From: Sutterella wadsworthensis
GTDB taxonomy: Bacteria; Pseudomonadota; Gammaproteobacteria; Burkholderiales; Burkholderiaceae_F
NCBI RefSeq assembly: GCF_003315195.1
Contig: NZ_QNRV01000010.1
Span: 1-64,000 of the forward strand
Reading direction: 5' to 3'
DNA length: 64,000 bases
Part shown: positions 1-11,061 of the stretch, one piece after another
Layout of the letters: every line of letters starts with the position of its first letter
Numbering within the stretch: position 1 is the stretch's first letter
The notes under the pieces: model-generated
What the model was told of the DNA's origin: nothing
Database searches by the model: none
The model's input: the letters and a program-made list of their open reading frames with translations, nothing else
Position numbers and translations under genes: made by a program

Positions 1-97
1 CGTTGCCTCCTCGACTCTGCCGAGTTACTAGTCCTTCCCGCGACCGGGCGGACAGTGGACTTTCACCACACAATCACACGTGCGCTGCCGGGCGCAC
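1..97 (-). mobile_element. Group II intron, 5' end (domain I start), partial
   Basis: Read on the minus strand, the segment begins at 97 with GTGCGCCCGGC, the typical 5' end of a bacterial group II intron. It continues with GGTGAAAGTCC (plus 57-67) and GGGAAGGACTAGTAAC (about plus 24-39), a succession characteristic of domain I of these ribozymes. The rest of the ribozyme and any reverse transcriptase/maturase lie outside the window. The 5' exon is therefore at 98 and above. This was identified by eye from conserved blocks; no structure model or database search was run. Confidence 0.75.
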
Positions 98-105
98 CAT
101 AAATA

Positions 106-137
106 GGGCAGAGATTGTCCTTGAATAATCTCTGCCC
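106..137 (-). terminator. Hairpin just upstream of the intron insertion site
   Basis: Perfect 11-bp inverted repeat (106-116 with 127-137, loop of 10). On the minus strand it is followed by TATTTATG and then the first base of the intron. A stem followed by a short T-rich stretch and then a group II intron is the insertion pattern of group IIC introns, which target intrinsic terminators. The gene that this terminator would serve is not obvious. Confidence 0.55.
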
Positions 138-865
138 GAATCTTGATATTGTCTTCGAAATAACCTAAACCAGTACCGCACACTCTCTCGGTCTTCCCAT
201 TCAGACAAGCTATGATGGACCGAAAACTGATGCCGCCCAAATGAAAATAAAATTGGGCACAATACCTTTTTAAGAGTATAAATATCGACTCTCAATACCT
301 CTGTTGGGAGGAAGACCATTCCACCTGCGAAGGTCTTTTGAAGCCATTAAAACGCTTGTCTAACAGTCGACAGCTATGGAAGTCAATATTCAGCAGACAT
401 CTTTATCTTTTATTTCTAAATAAGATGCTTGTTTTATTTAGAAATAAAGCAAAATACCATTTCTTTTTTAATAAAGCATCATACACCAGCCTCGCTTGAA
501 TGCAGGCCACTCACAGCGAGCCGGCGATGATCAGTGAGCTGCTGCAGAGATCTATCTTCTCCCCTCATGATGTGCCACAATGAGAGAACCATAACCTGAT
601 CTCAACCCTTGAATTTGTACGCAACAGAGGGTCTGACAGTGCCTCATAGAAAAGGTTTGTAAGGCATTAAAGTTCACTCTATGAGCGAATAAATCGCTCT
701 TGCTGACGTATGTGTGGACCTAGAGCGTGATTATTTTTTCATCCTGCATACCCGGCAGTCCATCTGGCCATACTCACCTTCACTCGGTTTCTCCTCATTT
801 CATATCTCTGTTCATATCACATTTCTGTTCGAATGGATATGTGTTTCAGAGGATCAAGTCTGCTT
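138..865. other. Intergenic region without a supported gene
   Basis: About 730 bases of AT-rich sequence. Two short minus-strand reading frames (28-240 and 74-319) run through the hairpin and into the intron, have no recognisable product and are not called. The region contains the inverted repeat at 409-448 and presumably the promoter of the sigma-54 activator that starts at 866. No clear -24/-12 or -35/-10 elements could be assigned. Confidence 0.4.
409..448. repeat. AT-rich inverted repeat
   Basis: 14-bp perfect inverted repeat (409-422 with 435-448), extended by one A-T pair to 15 bp, with an unpaired centre of about 10 bases. It lies roughly 420 bases upstream of the regulator gene and could be an operator or a small terminator. 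It has no T-run typical of an intrinsic terminator. Confidence 0.45.
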
Positions 866-2401
866 ATGATCGAATCGAAATCTAAAATCGCATCTTTAGA
901 GGAAAGTAATGCATATATTCAAAAAATTCTAAATTCAATGAAACTTTTTTTGGATTGTCTGCACTTTCCTATTGCGATTATCAATGTGGAAGGACGGTAC
1001 GTTTACTATAACGAAGAAAGCGCAGAAATTGACGGATGCTCTCGCGAATTTGCCTTAGGCAATCTTCTGCTGAATGTTTATAAGAAAATGCGCCCAGAAG
1101 AAAGCACTATGTTGCAATCGTTACAGACTGGTCGATGCTATTCCTCGCATGAACAAAATTACTTTAATGCGAGAGGAAAACTGCTCAACTACATGCATAC
1201 AACCACTCCCCTTTTCAATCAAATTGGGCAAACGGTTGGCGCTATAGAAATTGGCTGGGATGTTTCGCAGATTACCAAACTGCAAAATCAGATTCTGCTT
1301 CTCACTAAAAAGCTGCAAAGTCGCCAAAATAAACAGATACGACCTGGTGAATCTTCTGTAAAAATCATCACAAGATCGCCTTTGATGCTTAAAATCATTG
1401 AGGATGCCCGCATGTTGGCCGCATCCAATGTACCTGTAGTTATTATGGGAGAATCCGGCACAGGCAAAGAGCTTATTGCTCAGCTCATACAGAGTGAGAG
1501 CAACCGTAAAAATAATGTTTTTGTAACACTCAACTGCGGCGCACTCACGGAAACATTAATTGATTCCAGTCTTTTTGGAACGATTAAAGGCGCTTTCACC
1601 GGCGCAGATAATTCACAAGGTTATTTGGAATTTGCTAATGGCGGCACACTGTTCCTAGATGAATTCAACTCCATGCCGCCATCCATGCAGGTCAAACTTC
1701 TTCGATTCCTGCAAAATCGAACTTTCAGTCGCGTCGGCAGCCCCAAACAGCTCACAAGCGATGTCCGAATCATTGTGGCCATGAACGAAAACCCGCTCAG
1801 ATTGATTGAGAAGGGAACTTTGCGGGCAGATCTTTATTGGCGTCTATGTGTCGGGCAGATTGAGTTGCCTCCGCTGCGAGAACGCCGTGAAGACATACCG
1901 CTTTTAGTAGAGTATTTCATTGCAAAATACGCTGCGGATGTGGCGCATCACATCACCGGCGTCACACAAAATGTACTTGACCAGCTAATGGCTAAACCAT
2001 GGCCAGGCAATATACGGATGCTGGAGAACACCGTTCTGCGTACGATGGTTATGCAGAAAGAAGACGGCCCAATATCAGAAGTATTTTTTGACACATCAGA
2101 GTCAGACTTGTCGCAGCTCAATGAAGACTTCCCCAAACAAATATCAGAAGAATTACCAGCCTCATTAAACATCAAGAAAGCAGATAACAACGCAACAGCA
2201 GAAGATTTAACCATCGACAAGCCATATAACGAAATGGTCGATGACTTTGAAAGAAAAATACTCTCAACAGCACTGAAGAAAGCAAAAGGGAATGTTTCAG
2301 AGGCAAGCAGCCTATTAGGCGTAAATCGCAGTACTCTCAATTATAAATTGAAAAAATTAGGCATTCCTCACGGCTTTATTTCTCGAGTAGAAGTTGAATA
2401 A
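866..2401 (+). CDS. Sigma-54-dependent Fis-family activator with PAS domain
   Basis: Enhancer-binding protein that activates sigma-54 promoters by ATP hydrolysis. The N-terminal part looks like a PAS sensor domain (IAIINVEGRYVYYNE...). The AAA+ domain shows Walker A GESGTGKE, the sigma-54 contact motif GAFTGA, Walker B LFLDEF and the arginine-finger region ELPPLRERREDIP. The C-terminus is a Fis-type helix-turn-helix (NVSEASSLLGVNRSTLNYK). An upstream in-frame ATG exists at 833, but AGAGGA at 848-853 fits the ATG at 866 (12-base gap), so 866 is preferred. The architecture is RocR-like, and the family commonly controls amino-acid catabolism. The gene is visibly more AT-rich than most of the window, suggesting acquisition. 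Its target genes are unknown; no sigma-54 promoter was found next to it. Confidence 0.88.
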   Translation: MIESKSKIASLEESNAYIQKILNSMKLFLDCLHFPIAIINVEGRYVYYNEESAEIDGCSREFALGNLLLNVYKKMRPEESTMLQSLQTGRCYSSHEQNYFNARGKLLNYMHTTTPLFNQIGQTVGAIEIGWDVSQITKLQNQILLLTKKLQSRQNKQIRPGESSVKIITRSPLMLKIIEDARMLAASNVPVVIMGESGTGKELIAQLIQSESNRKNNVFVTLNCGALTETLIDSSLFGTIKGAFTGADNSQGYLEFANGGTLFLDEFNSMPPSMQVKLLRFLQNRTFSRVGSPKQLTSDVRIIVAMNENPLRLIEKGTLRADLYWRLCVGQIELPPLRERREDIPLLVEYFIAKYAADVAHHITGVTQNVLDQLMAKPWPGNIRMLENTVLRTMVMQKEDGPISEVFFDTSESDLSQLNEDFPKQISEELPASLNIKKADNNATAEDLTIDKPYNEMVDDFERKILSTALKKAKGNVSEASSLLGVNRSTLNYKLKKLGIPHGFISRVEVE

Positions 2402-2423
2402 CAAAGCAATATCTTAAAATAAA

Positions 2424-2477
2424 CTCCAGCGAAAGAGATGATGTTATTCCCAACATTACATCACCTCTTCGCTGGAG
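2424..2477. terminator. Bidirectional terminator between convergent genes
   Basis: Long imperfect inverted repeat: arms starting at 2424 and ending at 2477, about 20 bp with one bulge and one mismatch, both arms carrying ctccagcgaa/ttcgctggag. The minus-strand continuation is T-rich (tttatttt), so it should terminate the porin transcript. It also lies 22 bases after the activator's stop. Confidence 0.75.
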
Positions 2478-2508
2478 AAACTTCAAATAATTAGTTAGTT
2501 TTTATGAT

Positions 2509-3603
2509 TTAGAAAGTATGTGATATGCCGAAATTGAGGACAGTGCGGTCCAGACCAGCCTCCTCCAACGAACCATCAGCATTGGAGTAACTCAATGCAC
2601 TGTAAAGAGAAGTGCGCCCTGAAAGGTTATAGGTAGCACCTATGCCGGCCACATAGCGGTTCACATCTTCTCCGGCAACCGTTTTCCCGTTCATGTACTG
2701 AACACTGGCCATGAGCCATGCTTCACCAAGTGTTTTTCCGACGCCAATCATGTACGAGTCATTTTGATTAACCATGTCCTCACTGCTCACTTCGTACCAC
2801 CAGCCGCCAAACTGGGAGCCGGCGCCGTAGTTTTTCGCATATTGAGCAGCGCCATAGAGCGTCAAAAAACCAAAATCATAGGAGATGCCGCCGGTGATGA
2901 AGTAAGCATCATCCGTCGGGTCAGAGTGCTTCTTCCATTCGCGCTCGAACATCACCTGTGCATGGAGTCCGCCGATGTCATATTGCAGTCCGAGTCCGGT
3001 GTAGCGCGTATTTTCATTCCAGTGACTGCTTTCTGTACTGGACTCTGTGTAGCCGATTTGGTTGGAATATTGAGCTGTAAACTTAAAGCCGGCAAATTCC
3101 GGTGAAACATAGGTCACAGCATTGTCAAGACGTGAGGTTTCAATCATCGTGGCCTGAATGCCTGCGTCGGTATACCCAGCGCCGAAAGGATCTAAGGCGC
3201 AAGCCATGTCATAAGTGCCTGCAGCGCTGCCGATGGATCCCATGCGGCCGATAGCGATCGTACCGAAAGAACCGCGCAGCCCCAATACCGATTCACGCCC
3301 AAACATGCGGCCTTCAAAGGTCATTGAACCATCGTCAACGCTGTAGCCTTGTTCGAGCTTGAAAAAGACTTCTGTGCTGCCGGTCAGTTCTTCGCTGCCC
3401 TCTAATCCGAAGGCCGGAGAGTAGTTATCGCCGGAAACGAGCTCGAAGGTAGTGTCACCTCCGCGCACATTGGTCATGCGGAAACCCGTATCGACAGTAC
3501 CGTAGATACGGGTTTCCGCGGCGGAACTAACTGCAGCGGAACCCAGAGCAGCCGCAGCCAGAACGGCACAGACCAAAATTTTGCGAGTGAAGATAGACTG
3601 CAT
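2509..3603 (-). CDS. Gram-negative porin (general outer-membrane porin)
   Basis: Trimeric 16-strand beta-barrel type porin for passive diffusion of small hydrophilic solutes across the outer membrane. It has a Sec signal peptide (MQSIFTRK basic start, alanine-rich core, cleavage near VSSA-AETR) and a mature start TRIYGTVDTGF typical of betaproteobacterial porins. It ends in ISHTF, with the C-terminal phenylalanine needed for barrel assembly; the mature protein is about 335 residues, as usual. Two start codons are possible. AAGGA lies 8 bases before the ATG at 3603 but overlaps the one at 3612, so 3603 is chosen. It lies 36 bases after the MATE transporter on the same strand and may be co-transcribed with it. 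The terminator at 2424-2477 follows. Confidence 0.9.
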   Translation of the reverse strand: MQSIFTRKILVCAVLAAAALGSAAVSSAAETRIYGTVDTGFRMTNVRGGDTTFELVSGDNYSPAFGLEGSEELTGSTEVFFKLEQGYSVDDGSMTFEGRMFGRESVLGLRGSFGTIAIGRMGSIGSAAGTYDMACALDPFGAGYTDAGIQATMIETSRLDNAVTYVSPEFAGFKFTAQYSNQIGYTESSTESSHWNENTRYTGLGLQYDIGGLHAQVMFEREWKKHSDPTDDAYFITGGISYDFGFLTLYGAAQYAKNYGAGSQFGGWWYEVSSEDMVNQNDSYMIGVGKTLGEAWLMASVQYMNGKTVAGEDVNRYVAGIGATYNLSGRTSLYSALSYSNADGSLEEAGLDRTVLNFGISHTF

Positions 3604-3639
3604 GTTTGTCATCCTTGAGAGAACAGAATGAACTTCACC

Positions 3640-6391
<2,752 letters not shown>

Positions 6392-6455
6392 TCAAAAGGG
6401 GGCGAGCCGGTCTGCTCGAGAGCCCGCCCTCATAAGCAAGGAGGAAACTCAGGTG

Positions 6456-6497
6456 GACTCACCGCCTCTGCCGCATCTGCCGCAGAGGGGGTGAGTC
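6456..6497 (-). terminator. Hairpin terminator after the racemase gene
   Basis: 16-bp stem with one mismatch (6456-6471 with 6482-6497, loop of 10), located 20 bases past the stop of the racemase gene on the minus strand. The downstream T-run is weak, so termination may be partial. Confidence 0.6.
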
Positions 6498-6517
6498 ATG
6501 TTTTCAGCCTGACGGCA

Positions 6518-7624
6518 TCAATTGATGAAGCGCTTTTCCACTCCGTCTGTTGTGCACGCCGCTAACAGCCCTGTGTAGTCGAGTTCGAAAGAAACCTTGT
6601 CGCCTACTTTGAGCGGCGTCTTGCAGTCCTCGATGTCGATGATGGTGTGATCGGACGTCTGGCCGAGCACAGTGATCGAATCGTCGCAGGGCACACAGTT
6701 TTCACTTGGCACATCCTGACGGCCGAAAGCGAGGAGTGCACGCCGACGAATGCCGCGGTCCTCAAACGTCTTCGTCTGCAGGAATGCGTCAACACCAAGC
6801 TCGCCGATCGGTACAGTGGGTTTGGAGTTGAGTTCAATGATTTCGGCCGTCAATGTATAGAGCGGAGAACAGACCTTTTCGACCGGCTTCTGCGAGTGGT
6901 GGTACTGGTCGAGGTAGTGCACTTTGACGTATTCAATGCCGTACTCGTGGAGACCGCCGATGCGAAGATGATTGAGTCCCTCTGGCCACTTGCCCTGATC
7001 AATCAACACGTAGCTCGTGCAGTTGCCCGCAGAAAGCCGAGGAATCTTGATGCCTGTGTCAGCCTCGACCTTTCTCGCAATGTCTCGGAAATCGCAGCCG
7101 TTCTTCACCGTAGGCATCACCGTGCCGTAGCAGTTGAAATTGGTGCCGAGACCATAGAGCTTGAGGTTAGGCAGCTCATTGATGAGCTTTACCGTATCAA
7201 CAATGTCCTGATAGTGATCGAACATGATCCCTTCCCGGAGGTCGCCCATGTCGACCATGAGAAGAACTTCATGCGTTTTACCCTGACGGACAGCTTCTGC
7301 CGAAAGCGCCTTGATAACTGCGACTTCTGAGTTAAGCGAAATATCGGCGTAGCGGATGACGTCTTCAATTTCACTCAGCACAGGACTGCGCAGCAGGCAG
7401 GTACGACACCCGAGGGCGTCTTTGAGTTTTTTGAGATTGTAGGTGCGGGACTCAGCAATCACATCAATACCGCCCTCGAGTACGGCACGCGCAGTAGCTA
7501 CGCAGCCGTTAAAGACTTTATTGACGGCCATGACTTCAATACCGTGTTCACCAAGCTCCTTCTTTTCGACGCGAGCGTTGTCGCGCAATTTAGGAAGGTC
7601 AATCGTAAGAATGGGTTTGTACAT
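6518..7624 (-). CDS. PLP-dependent alanine/ornithine racemase family protein (probable ornithine/lysine racemase)
   Basis: Fold-type III PLP racemase of 368 residues interconverting L- and D-amino acids in the cytoplasm. The PLP lysine is K36 in VMAVNKVFNG, followed by the family's AESR and MVDMGDLREG blocks, and RLSAGNCTSY and LRIGG near the phosphate site. These segments match ornithine-racemase-like proteins (Orr) more than classical Alr. It is the last gene of a decarboxylase-antiporter-racemase operon, 15 bases after the antiporter, with GGAG 8 bases before the ATG. Inferred role: converting L-ornithine/L-lysine to the D-form used by the decarboxylase upstream. The substrate is inferred from context and not proven. 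Confidence 0.85.
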   Translation of the reverse strand: MYKPILTIDLPKLRDNARVEKKELGEHGIEVMAVNKVFNGCVATARAVLEGGIDVIAESRTYNLKKLKDALGCRTCLLRSPVLSEIEDVIRYADISLNSEVAVIKALSAEAVRQGKTHEVLLMVDMGDLREGIMFDHYQDIVDTVKLINELPNLKLYGLGTNFNCYGTVMPTVKNGCDFRDIARKVEADTGIKIPRLSAGNCTSYVLIDQGKWPEGLNHLRIGGLHEYGIEYVKVHYLDQYHHSQKPVEKVCSPLYTLTAEIIELNSKPTVPIGELGVDAFLQTKTFEDRGIRRRALLAFGRQDVPSENCVPCDDSITVLGQTSDHTIIDIEDCKTPLKVGDKVSFELDYTGLLAACTTDGVEKRFIN

Positions 7625-7639
7625 CCTGAAATCTCCAAA

Positions 7640-9049
7640 TTACTTGTTTGCCGCATTGCGCTTCTGTGCGCGGTGATATGTCCATTCCGCCAGCGCGATA
7701 GCGAGCACCGCACCGCCAAGCAGCTTGGCCAGATAGAAGCCGTAGCCGCCCATATCGAGTTCAGCCGGCGGAATGAAGACGAGAACCACAGCAAAGAAGA
7801 TCGAGCACCAACCAAGAAGAGGCAAAACGATGGGCAGGATCTTTCCGGGGATGCGGAAGGAGCGAGGCACATTCGGCTGGATCTGGCGCAGACGAATGAA
7901 CGACGGGAACATCACGAGGTAAGGGATGAAGTAGCAGATCGTGGTAAGTGCGGTCAGCATCCAATAAGCCGCTGCCACAGAGGGAGAGATGAAGGTCGAG
8001 AGGCAGAGGATGCTCACGATCACGGCCTGAATAATCAAGGCAAAGGCGGGCGTTCCGTACTTCGGATGCAGTTTGGCAACGTTCTCACCCAGAATCTTGT
8101 CTTCGCGAGAAGCTTCCTGAAGCATGTAGATCGGCCCCACAAGCCAGGAGTTGACCTGACCAACTGCGCCGAAGAAGAGGCAGACGGCCATCAGCGGAAG
8201 GAGCCAAGGGGCACCCAGCGTCTCAGCACCGGACTTCATAGCCTGCATAATGCCGGCCACGATGTCTGTTTTCCCCGCAGGAACCAGCGTATTCACAGCA
8301 ATCGTGCCGATCATGTAAATGCCGACGATGACAATGGCTGAAAGCGCCATCGCTCGCGGGAAGTCGCGCTGCGGATTCTTTGTGCGGCCAGCAACCATCG
8401 GAGCAACTTCAAAGCCGGCGAATGCGAACATCATTGAAGAAAGGAAGACGATCGTGTCCCACTTGGTGAAGTCCGGCATCCAGTTGGCTGCCGTCATGTA
8501 GTCCGTCGACATGGGATGACCGGAAATGAGCCAGGCACCGGCAACGAGGATCAGGATGGCGGCCGGAATAAATACACCGAGCCAGGCTGAAACCGAGTTG
8601 ATGATCTTCGTCCACTGCATGCCTTTAATGTTCATGAAGGTGAGGAACCAGAAGATCACAATGGAGCTCACACCGATGAATGTCGGGTTCTCTGCCAATT
8701 CTGGCGAGATGACGTACCCGAGCGCCGTAAAGGCGAATTGCAGCATCAGGGGGAAGAAAAGCACACAGGAAAAGAGGTAGCAGACCACGATGATCCAGCC
8801 GACGCGCTTGCCCCAGGCCTCCTTTACCCAAACGAAAATGCCGCCGTCTTTCGGCCAGCCGGTAGAGAGTTCACCGCAGACCATCGCAAGCGGCAGGAAT
8901 AGGCAAACTGCAGCGAGCAGCCACAGCAGCATTGCGGAGGCCCCGTAGGGCGCTACGTTGGGAATTTGACGAAGTGAGAGAATCGCAATCACATTCATGA
9001 TCACGATGTCGCGAATCCCCAAGAGCGTGTTGTTTTTGTCTTCAGACAT
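7640..9049 (-). CDS. APC-family amino acid/amine antiporter (GadC/PotE-like)
   Basis: Inner-membrane antiporter of 469 residues with about 12 membrane segments. The charged CGELSTGWPKDGGIFVWV segment and FAFAGFEVAPMVAGRTKNPQRDFP are typical of the glutamate:GABA antiporter branch of the APC superfamily. It sits between a PLP decarboxylase and a racemase, so it probably exchanges an external diamino acid (ornithine or lysine) for the amine product (putrescine or cadaverine). Such exchange helps proton consumption and energy conservation. GGAG lies 6 bases before the ATG. A hairpin at 9108-9138 in the gap to the decarboxylase may lower its expression relative to that gene. Confidence 0.88.
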   Translation of the reverse strand: MSEDKNNTLLGIRDIVIMNVIAILSLRQIPNVAPYGASAMLLWLLAAVCLFLPLAMVCGELSTGWPKDGGIFVWVKEAWGKRVGWIIVVCYLFSCVLFFPLMLQFAFTALGYVISPELAENPTFIGVSSIVIFWFLTFMNIKGMQWTKIINSVSAWLGVFIPAAILILVAGAWLISGHPMSTDYMTAANWMPDFTKWDTIVFLSSMMFAFAGFEVAPMVAGRTKNPQRDFPRAMALSAIVIVGIYMIGTIAVNTLVPAGKTDIVAGIMQAMKSGAETLGAPWLLPLMAVCLFFGAVGQVNSWLVGPIYMLQEASREDKILGENVAKLHPKYGTPAFALIIQAVIVSILCLSTFISPSVAAAYWMLTALTTICYFIPYLVMFPSFIRLRQIQPNVPRSFRIPGKILPIVLPLLGWCSIFFAVVLVFIPPAELDMGGYGFYLAKLLGGAVLAIALAEWTYHRAQKRNAANK

Positions 9050-9107
9050 TCGATTCTCCAGTCTGAATATCTGCGATGCAGAACCTGCAGCGCAGGGGTG
9101 AGTTGAG

Positions 9108-9138
9108 GCGGCTGACGACTGAGCAAGAAGTCAGCCGC
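9108..9138. terminator. Intercistronic hairpin between decarboxylase and antiporter
   Basis: Perfect 9-bp inverted repeat (9108-9116 with 9130-9138) between the decarboxylase stop and the antiporter start. The T-run follows on the plus strand only. For the minus-strand operon it is therefore more likely a partial terminator or an mRNA-stabilising stem than a full stop. Confidence 0.5.
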
Positions 9139-9163
9139 TTTCTTTGGGAAGGTCCCAAAATGG

Positions 9164-10561
9164 TTAGTAGATGTCGTACGAAACCATGTCTTCGTAGGTG
9201 TCTGCGTGCCGGATGAGACGATCCTTGCCGTCCTTGTCGATCAAGACAACAGCCGTGCGGGCGCGGCAGTTGTAGACCGTCTGACTTTCAATCGAGTACG
9301 CGCCTGCATCGAGGAAGACGAAGACATCGTCGATCGTGGTGTCCTTAGGCATCAGGAACTCTTCGCCTTTGACGCCCATGTGGTAATAGTCGCCGCCGTC
9401 ACAAAGCGGACCGGCGATCTTGACGTAATGATCGTGCGGTTCAGCAATGCGGCTCGCGTTGTAGATGTAGAAGAACCAAGCGTAGTGCTGAGCGTCGGCC
9501 ATGACGTTGTAACCCGCGTCACAGAACTTCCAATCCACATGACACTGAACATTGCCCTCCAAGTCATAGTTCGTCTTAATCTTTTCGCACTTGATCGTGG
9601 AGAGCATTACCGCGGCTGAGGAAGGAATCTTGCGGCCGGGTTCGATGCAGATCTGCTTGTCTTCGCCCCACTTCTGCACCTCACCGATGATGGCGTCGGC
9701 AAAGTCCTTCGAATTGATACCCGCATACATGTTGTCGTGAAGCGGGTCGCCATTTTCTTCGTCGTACTTGTAAGGCACCGGGATGCCGCCGCCCACATTA
9801 ATCAAATCAAACTTAATGCCAAAGAGCTTTTCCAAACGAATGCTTTCATTGACGAGAACTGCGGTGGCCTTGGCAAACGGTTCGCTTTCGGGCACCTGAT
9901 CGCCGACATGCATGTGCAGACCGCGAACCTGAACATACGGCATCTCCAGAATGCGGCGAACAGCACCTTCGGCCTGCTGCAGATCAATGCCGGACTTCGC
10001 GTGGAATGCAGTCACCAGACCAGGATGCGTGGCCGACGGGACATTGGGTTCAACGCGGACACAGACATGCGCCACTTTCTTTTGAGCACGGGAAATCTCA
10101 TCGATCATGTCGAGCTCATAAAGAGAGTCAACATTGATGAGGTAAAGGTCATGAGCAATGGCGTATTCCAAGTCTTCACGGGTCTTCATAACCCCGTTGA
10201 ATACGATATCTTCGCCTTTGAAACCGATTTCTACAGCCTTCTTGATTTCATTGAGCGAATTCGTCTCAATGCCGCAGCCTGCATCCTTAAGAATTCGCAG
10301 AATAGCCATGACAGAACAGGCCTTGGATGCATAGAAGATCTTGGTGTTCTTATGTCCTTTGAATGCCTCTTCAATTTCAGCGAGATTGCGCAGCAGCTCC
10401 TTTTCGGAATAAACATAGACCGGCGAACCATATTTCTTGGCGAGCTCTTCGACATTGACGCCTTCGAAGCAAAGCTTTCCGTTTACCTCGCTAAAGCGCC
10501 GATCCTTCGTGATAAGGTTGTAACGAAGGTGCTCAAAGATTTCGGTGGTCTTATCGCTCAT
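9164..10561 (-). CDS. PLP-dependent diamino-acid decarboxylase, DokD-like (LysA fold family)
   Basis: Fold-type III PLP decarboxylase. It shows the PLP lysine in [15 protein letters not shown], the glycine loop [16 protein letters not shown] and the intersubunit cysteine motif PLCDGGD, where diaminopimelate decarboxylases usually have CESGD. That change, the 465-residue length and the neighbouring antiporter and racemase argue against housekeeping lysA. They favour the D-ornithine/D-lysine decarboxylase type (DokD) known from Salmonella, which has the same three-gene arrangement. The ATG at 10561 has AGGAG 5 bases upstream; the in-frame ATG at 10594 has none. Likely products are putrescine or cadaverine. 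The substrate assignment is inference. Confidence 0.82.
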   Translation of the reverse strand: MSDKTTEIFEHLRYNLITKDRRFSEVNGKLCFEGVNVEELAKKYGSPVYVYSEKELLRNLAEIEEAFKGHKNTKIFYASKACSVMAILRILKDAGCGIETNSLNEIKKAVEIGFKGEDIVFNGVMKTREDLEYAIAHDLYLINVDSLYELDMIDEISRAQKKVAHVCVRVEPNVPSATHPGLVTAFHAKSGIDLQQAEGAVRRILEMPYVQVRGLHMHVGDQVPESEPFAKATAVLVNESIRLEKLFGIKFDLINVGGGIPVPYKYDEENGDPLHDNMYAGINSKDFADAIIGEVQKWGEDKQICIEPGRKIPSSAAVMLSTIKCEKIKTNYDLEGNVQCHVDWKFCDAGYNVMADAQHYAWFFYIYNASRIAEPHDHYVKIAGPLCDGGDYYHMGVKGEEFLMPKDTTIDDVFVFLDAGAYSIESQTVYNCRARTAVVLIDKDGKDRLIRHADTYEDMVSYDIY

Positions 10562-11061
10562 GACAGCTCCTGAATGAATGAAAATGAAACCCATATGCGG
10601 GGCATTTCAAGTTCATACAACGCAGAAGTGATGCCAATTCGTAATTATTTGTTATATACGGAATATCGCCTTATCAGAGGTGTGGTGAAAATTAATCAGT
10701 GACAAAAATTCACCATAGGCAGATGTGTGTAGTGATCAAAATTTGTCAGTTTTGTCCCATGCAAACTGCAGCCGCATCGAGACGTGATTGCTTATAAACA
10801 CCCTTCTTCCGCGGGTTCTGCACATCCCGCATTGCACCGCAGGCGGCCATTGAAAGCGCTTGAACCGCGCACAGTCATGAGCCACGCCCTACAATCAGAG
10901 ACTGCAGGCTGCAACAGACCTGTACCGAACACCCTACCGCCCGAAGGCTGCGCACGCTTGAAGCGCTCTTCGGGCGCATGTATTTCTTTTCATCAGCGGA
11001 GACCAGCCTCCAAGCCTCTCCGCTCTCCGTCCGGATTGACTAAAGTCCGTTCGAAGCGCCA
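10562..11061. promoter_or_regulatory. Divergent regulatory region with several inverted repeats
   Basis: About 500 bases between the decarboxylase operon (minus) and the oligopeptidase gene (plus). Near the decarboxylase are ggtgaa/ttcacc (10684-10689 with 10709-10714) and tgacaaa/tttgtca (10700-10706 with 10742-10748), which overlap and could be operators. Near the peptidase are two perfect stems, 10938-10946 with 10968-10976 (9 bp) and 10995-11002 with 11017-11024 (8 bp). They could form a structured leader or terminate a short transcript. No regulator can be named. Confidence 0.45.

Noticed and set aside
28-319. Two short minus-strand reading frames at the left end
   Set aside because: They run across the hairpin and into the group II intron, have no ribosome-binding site that stands out and no recognisable family.
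9164-10561. Housekeeping diaminopimelate decarboxylase (lysA)
   Set aside because: CDGGD in place of CESGD and linkage to an antiporter and a racemase point to a catabolic diamino-acid decarboxylase.
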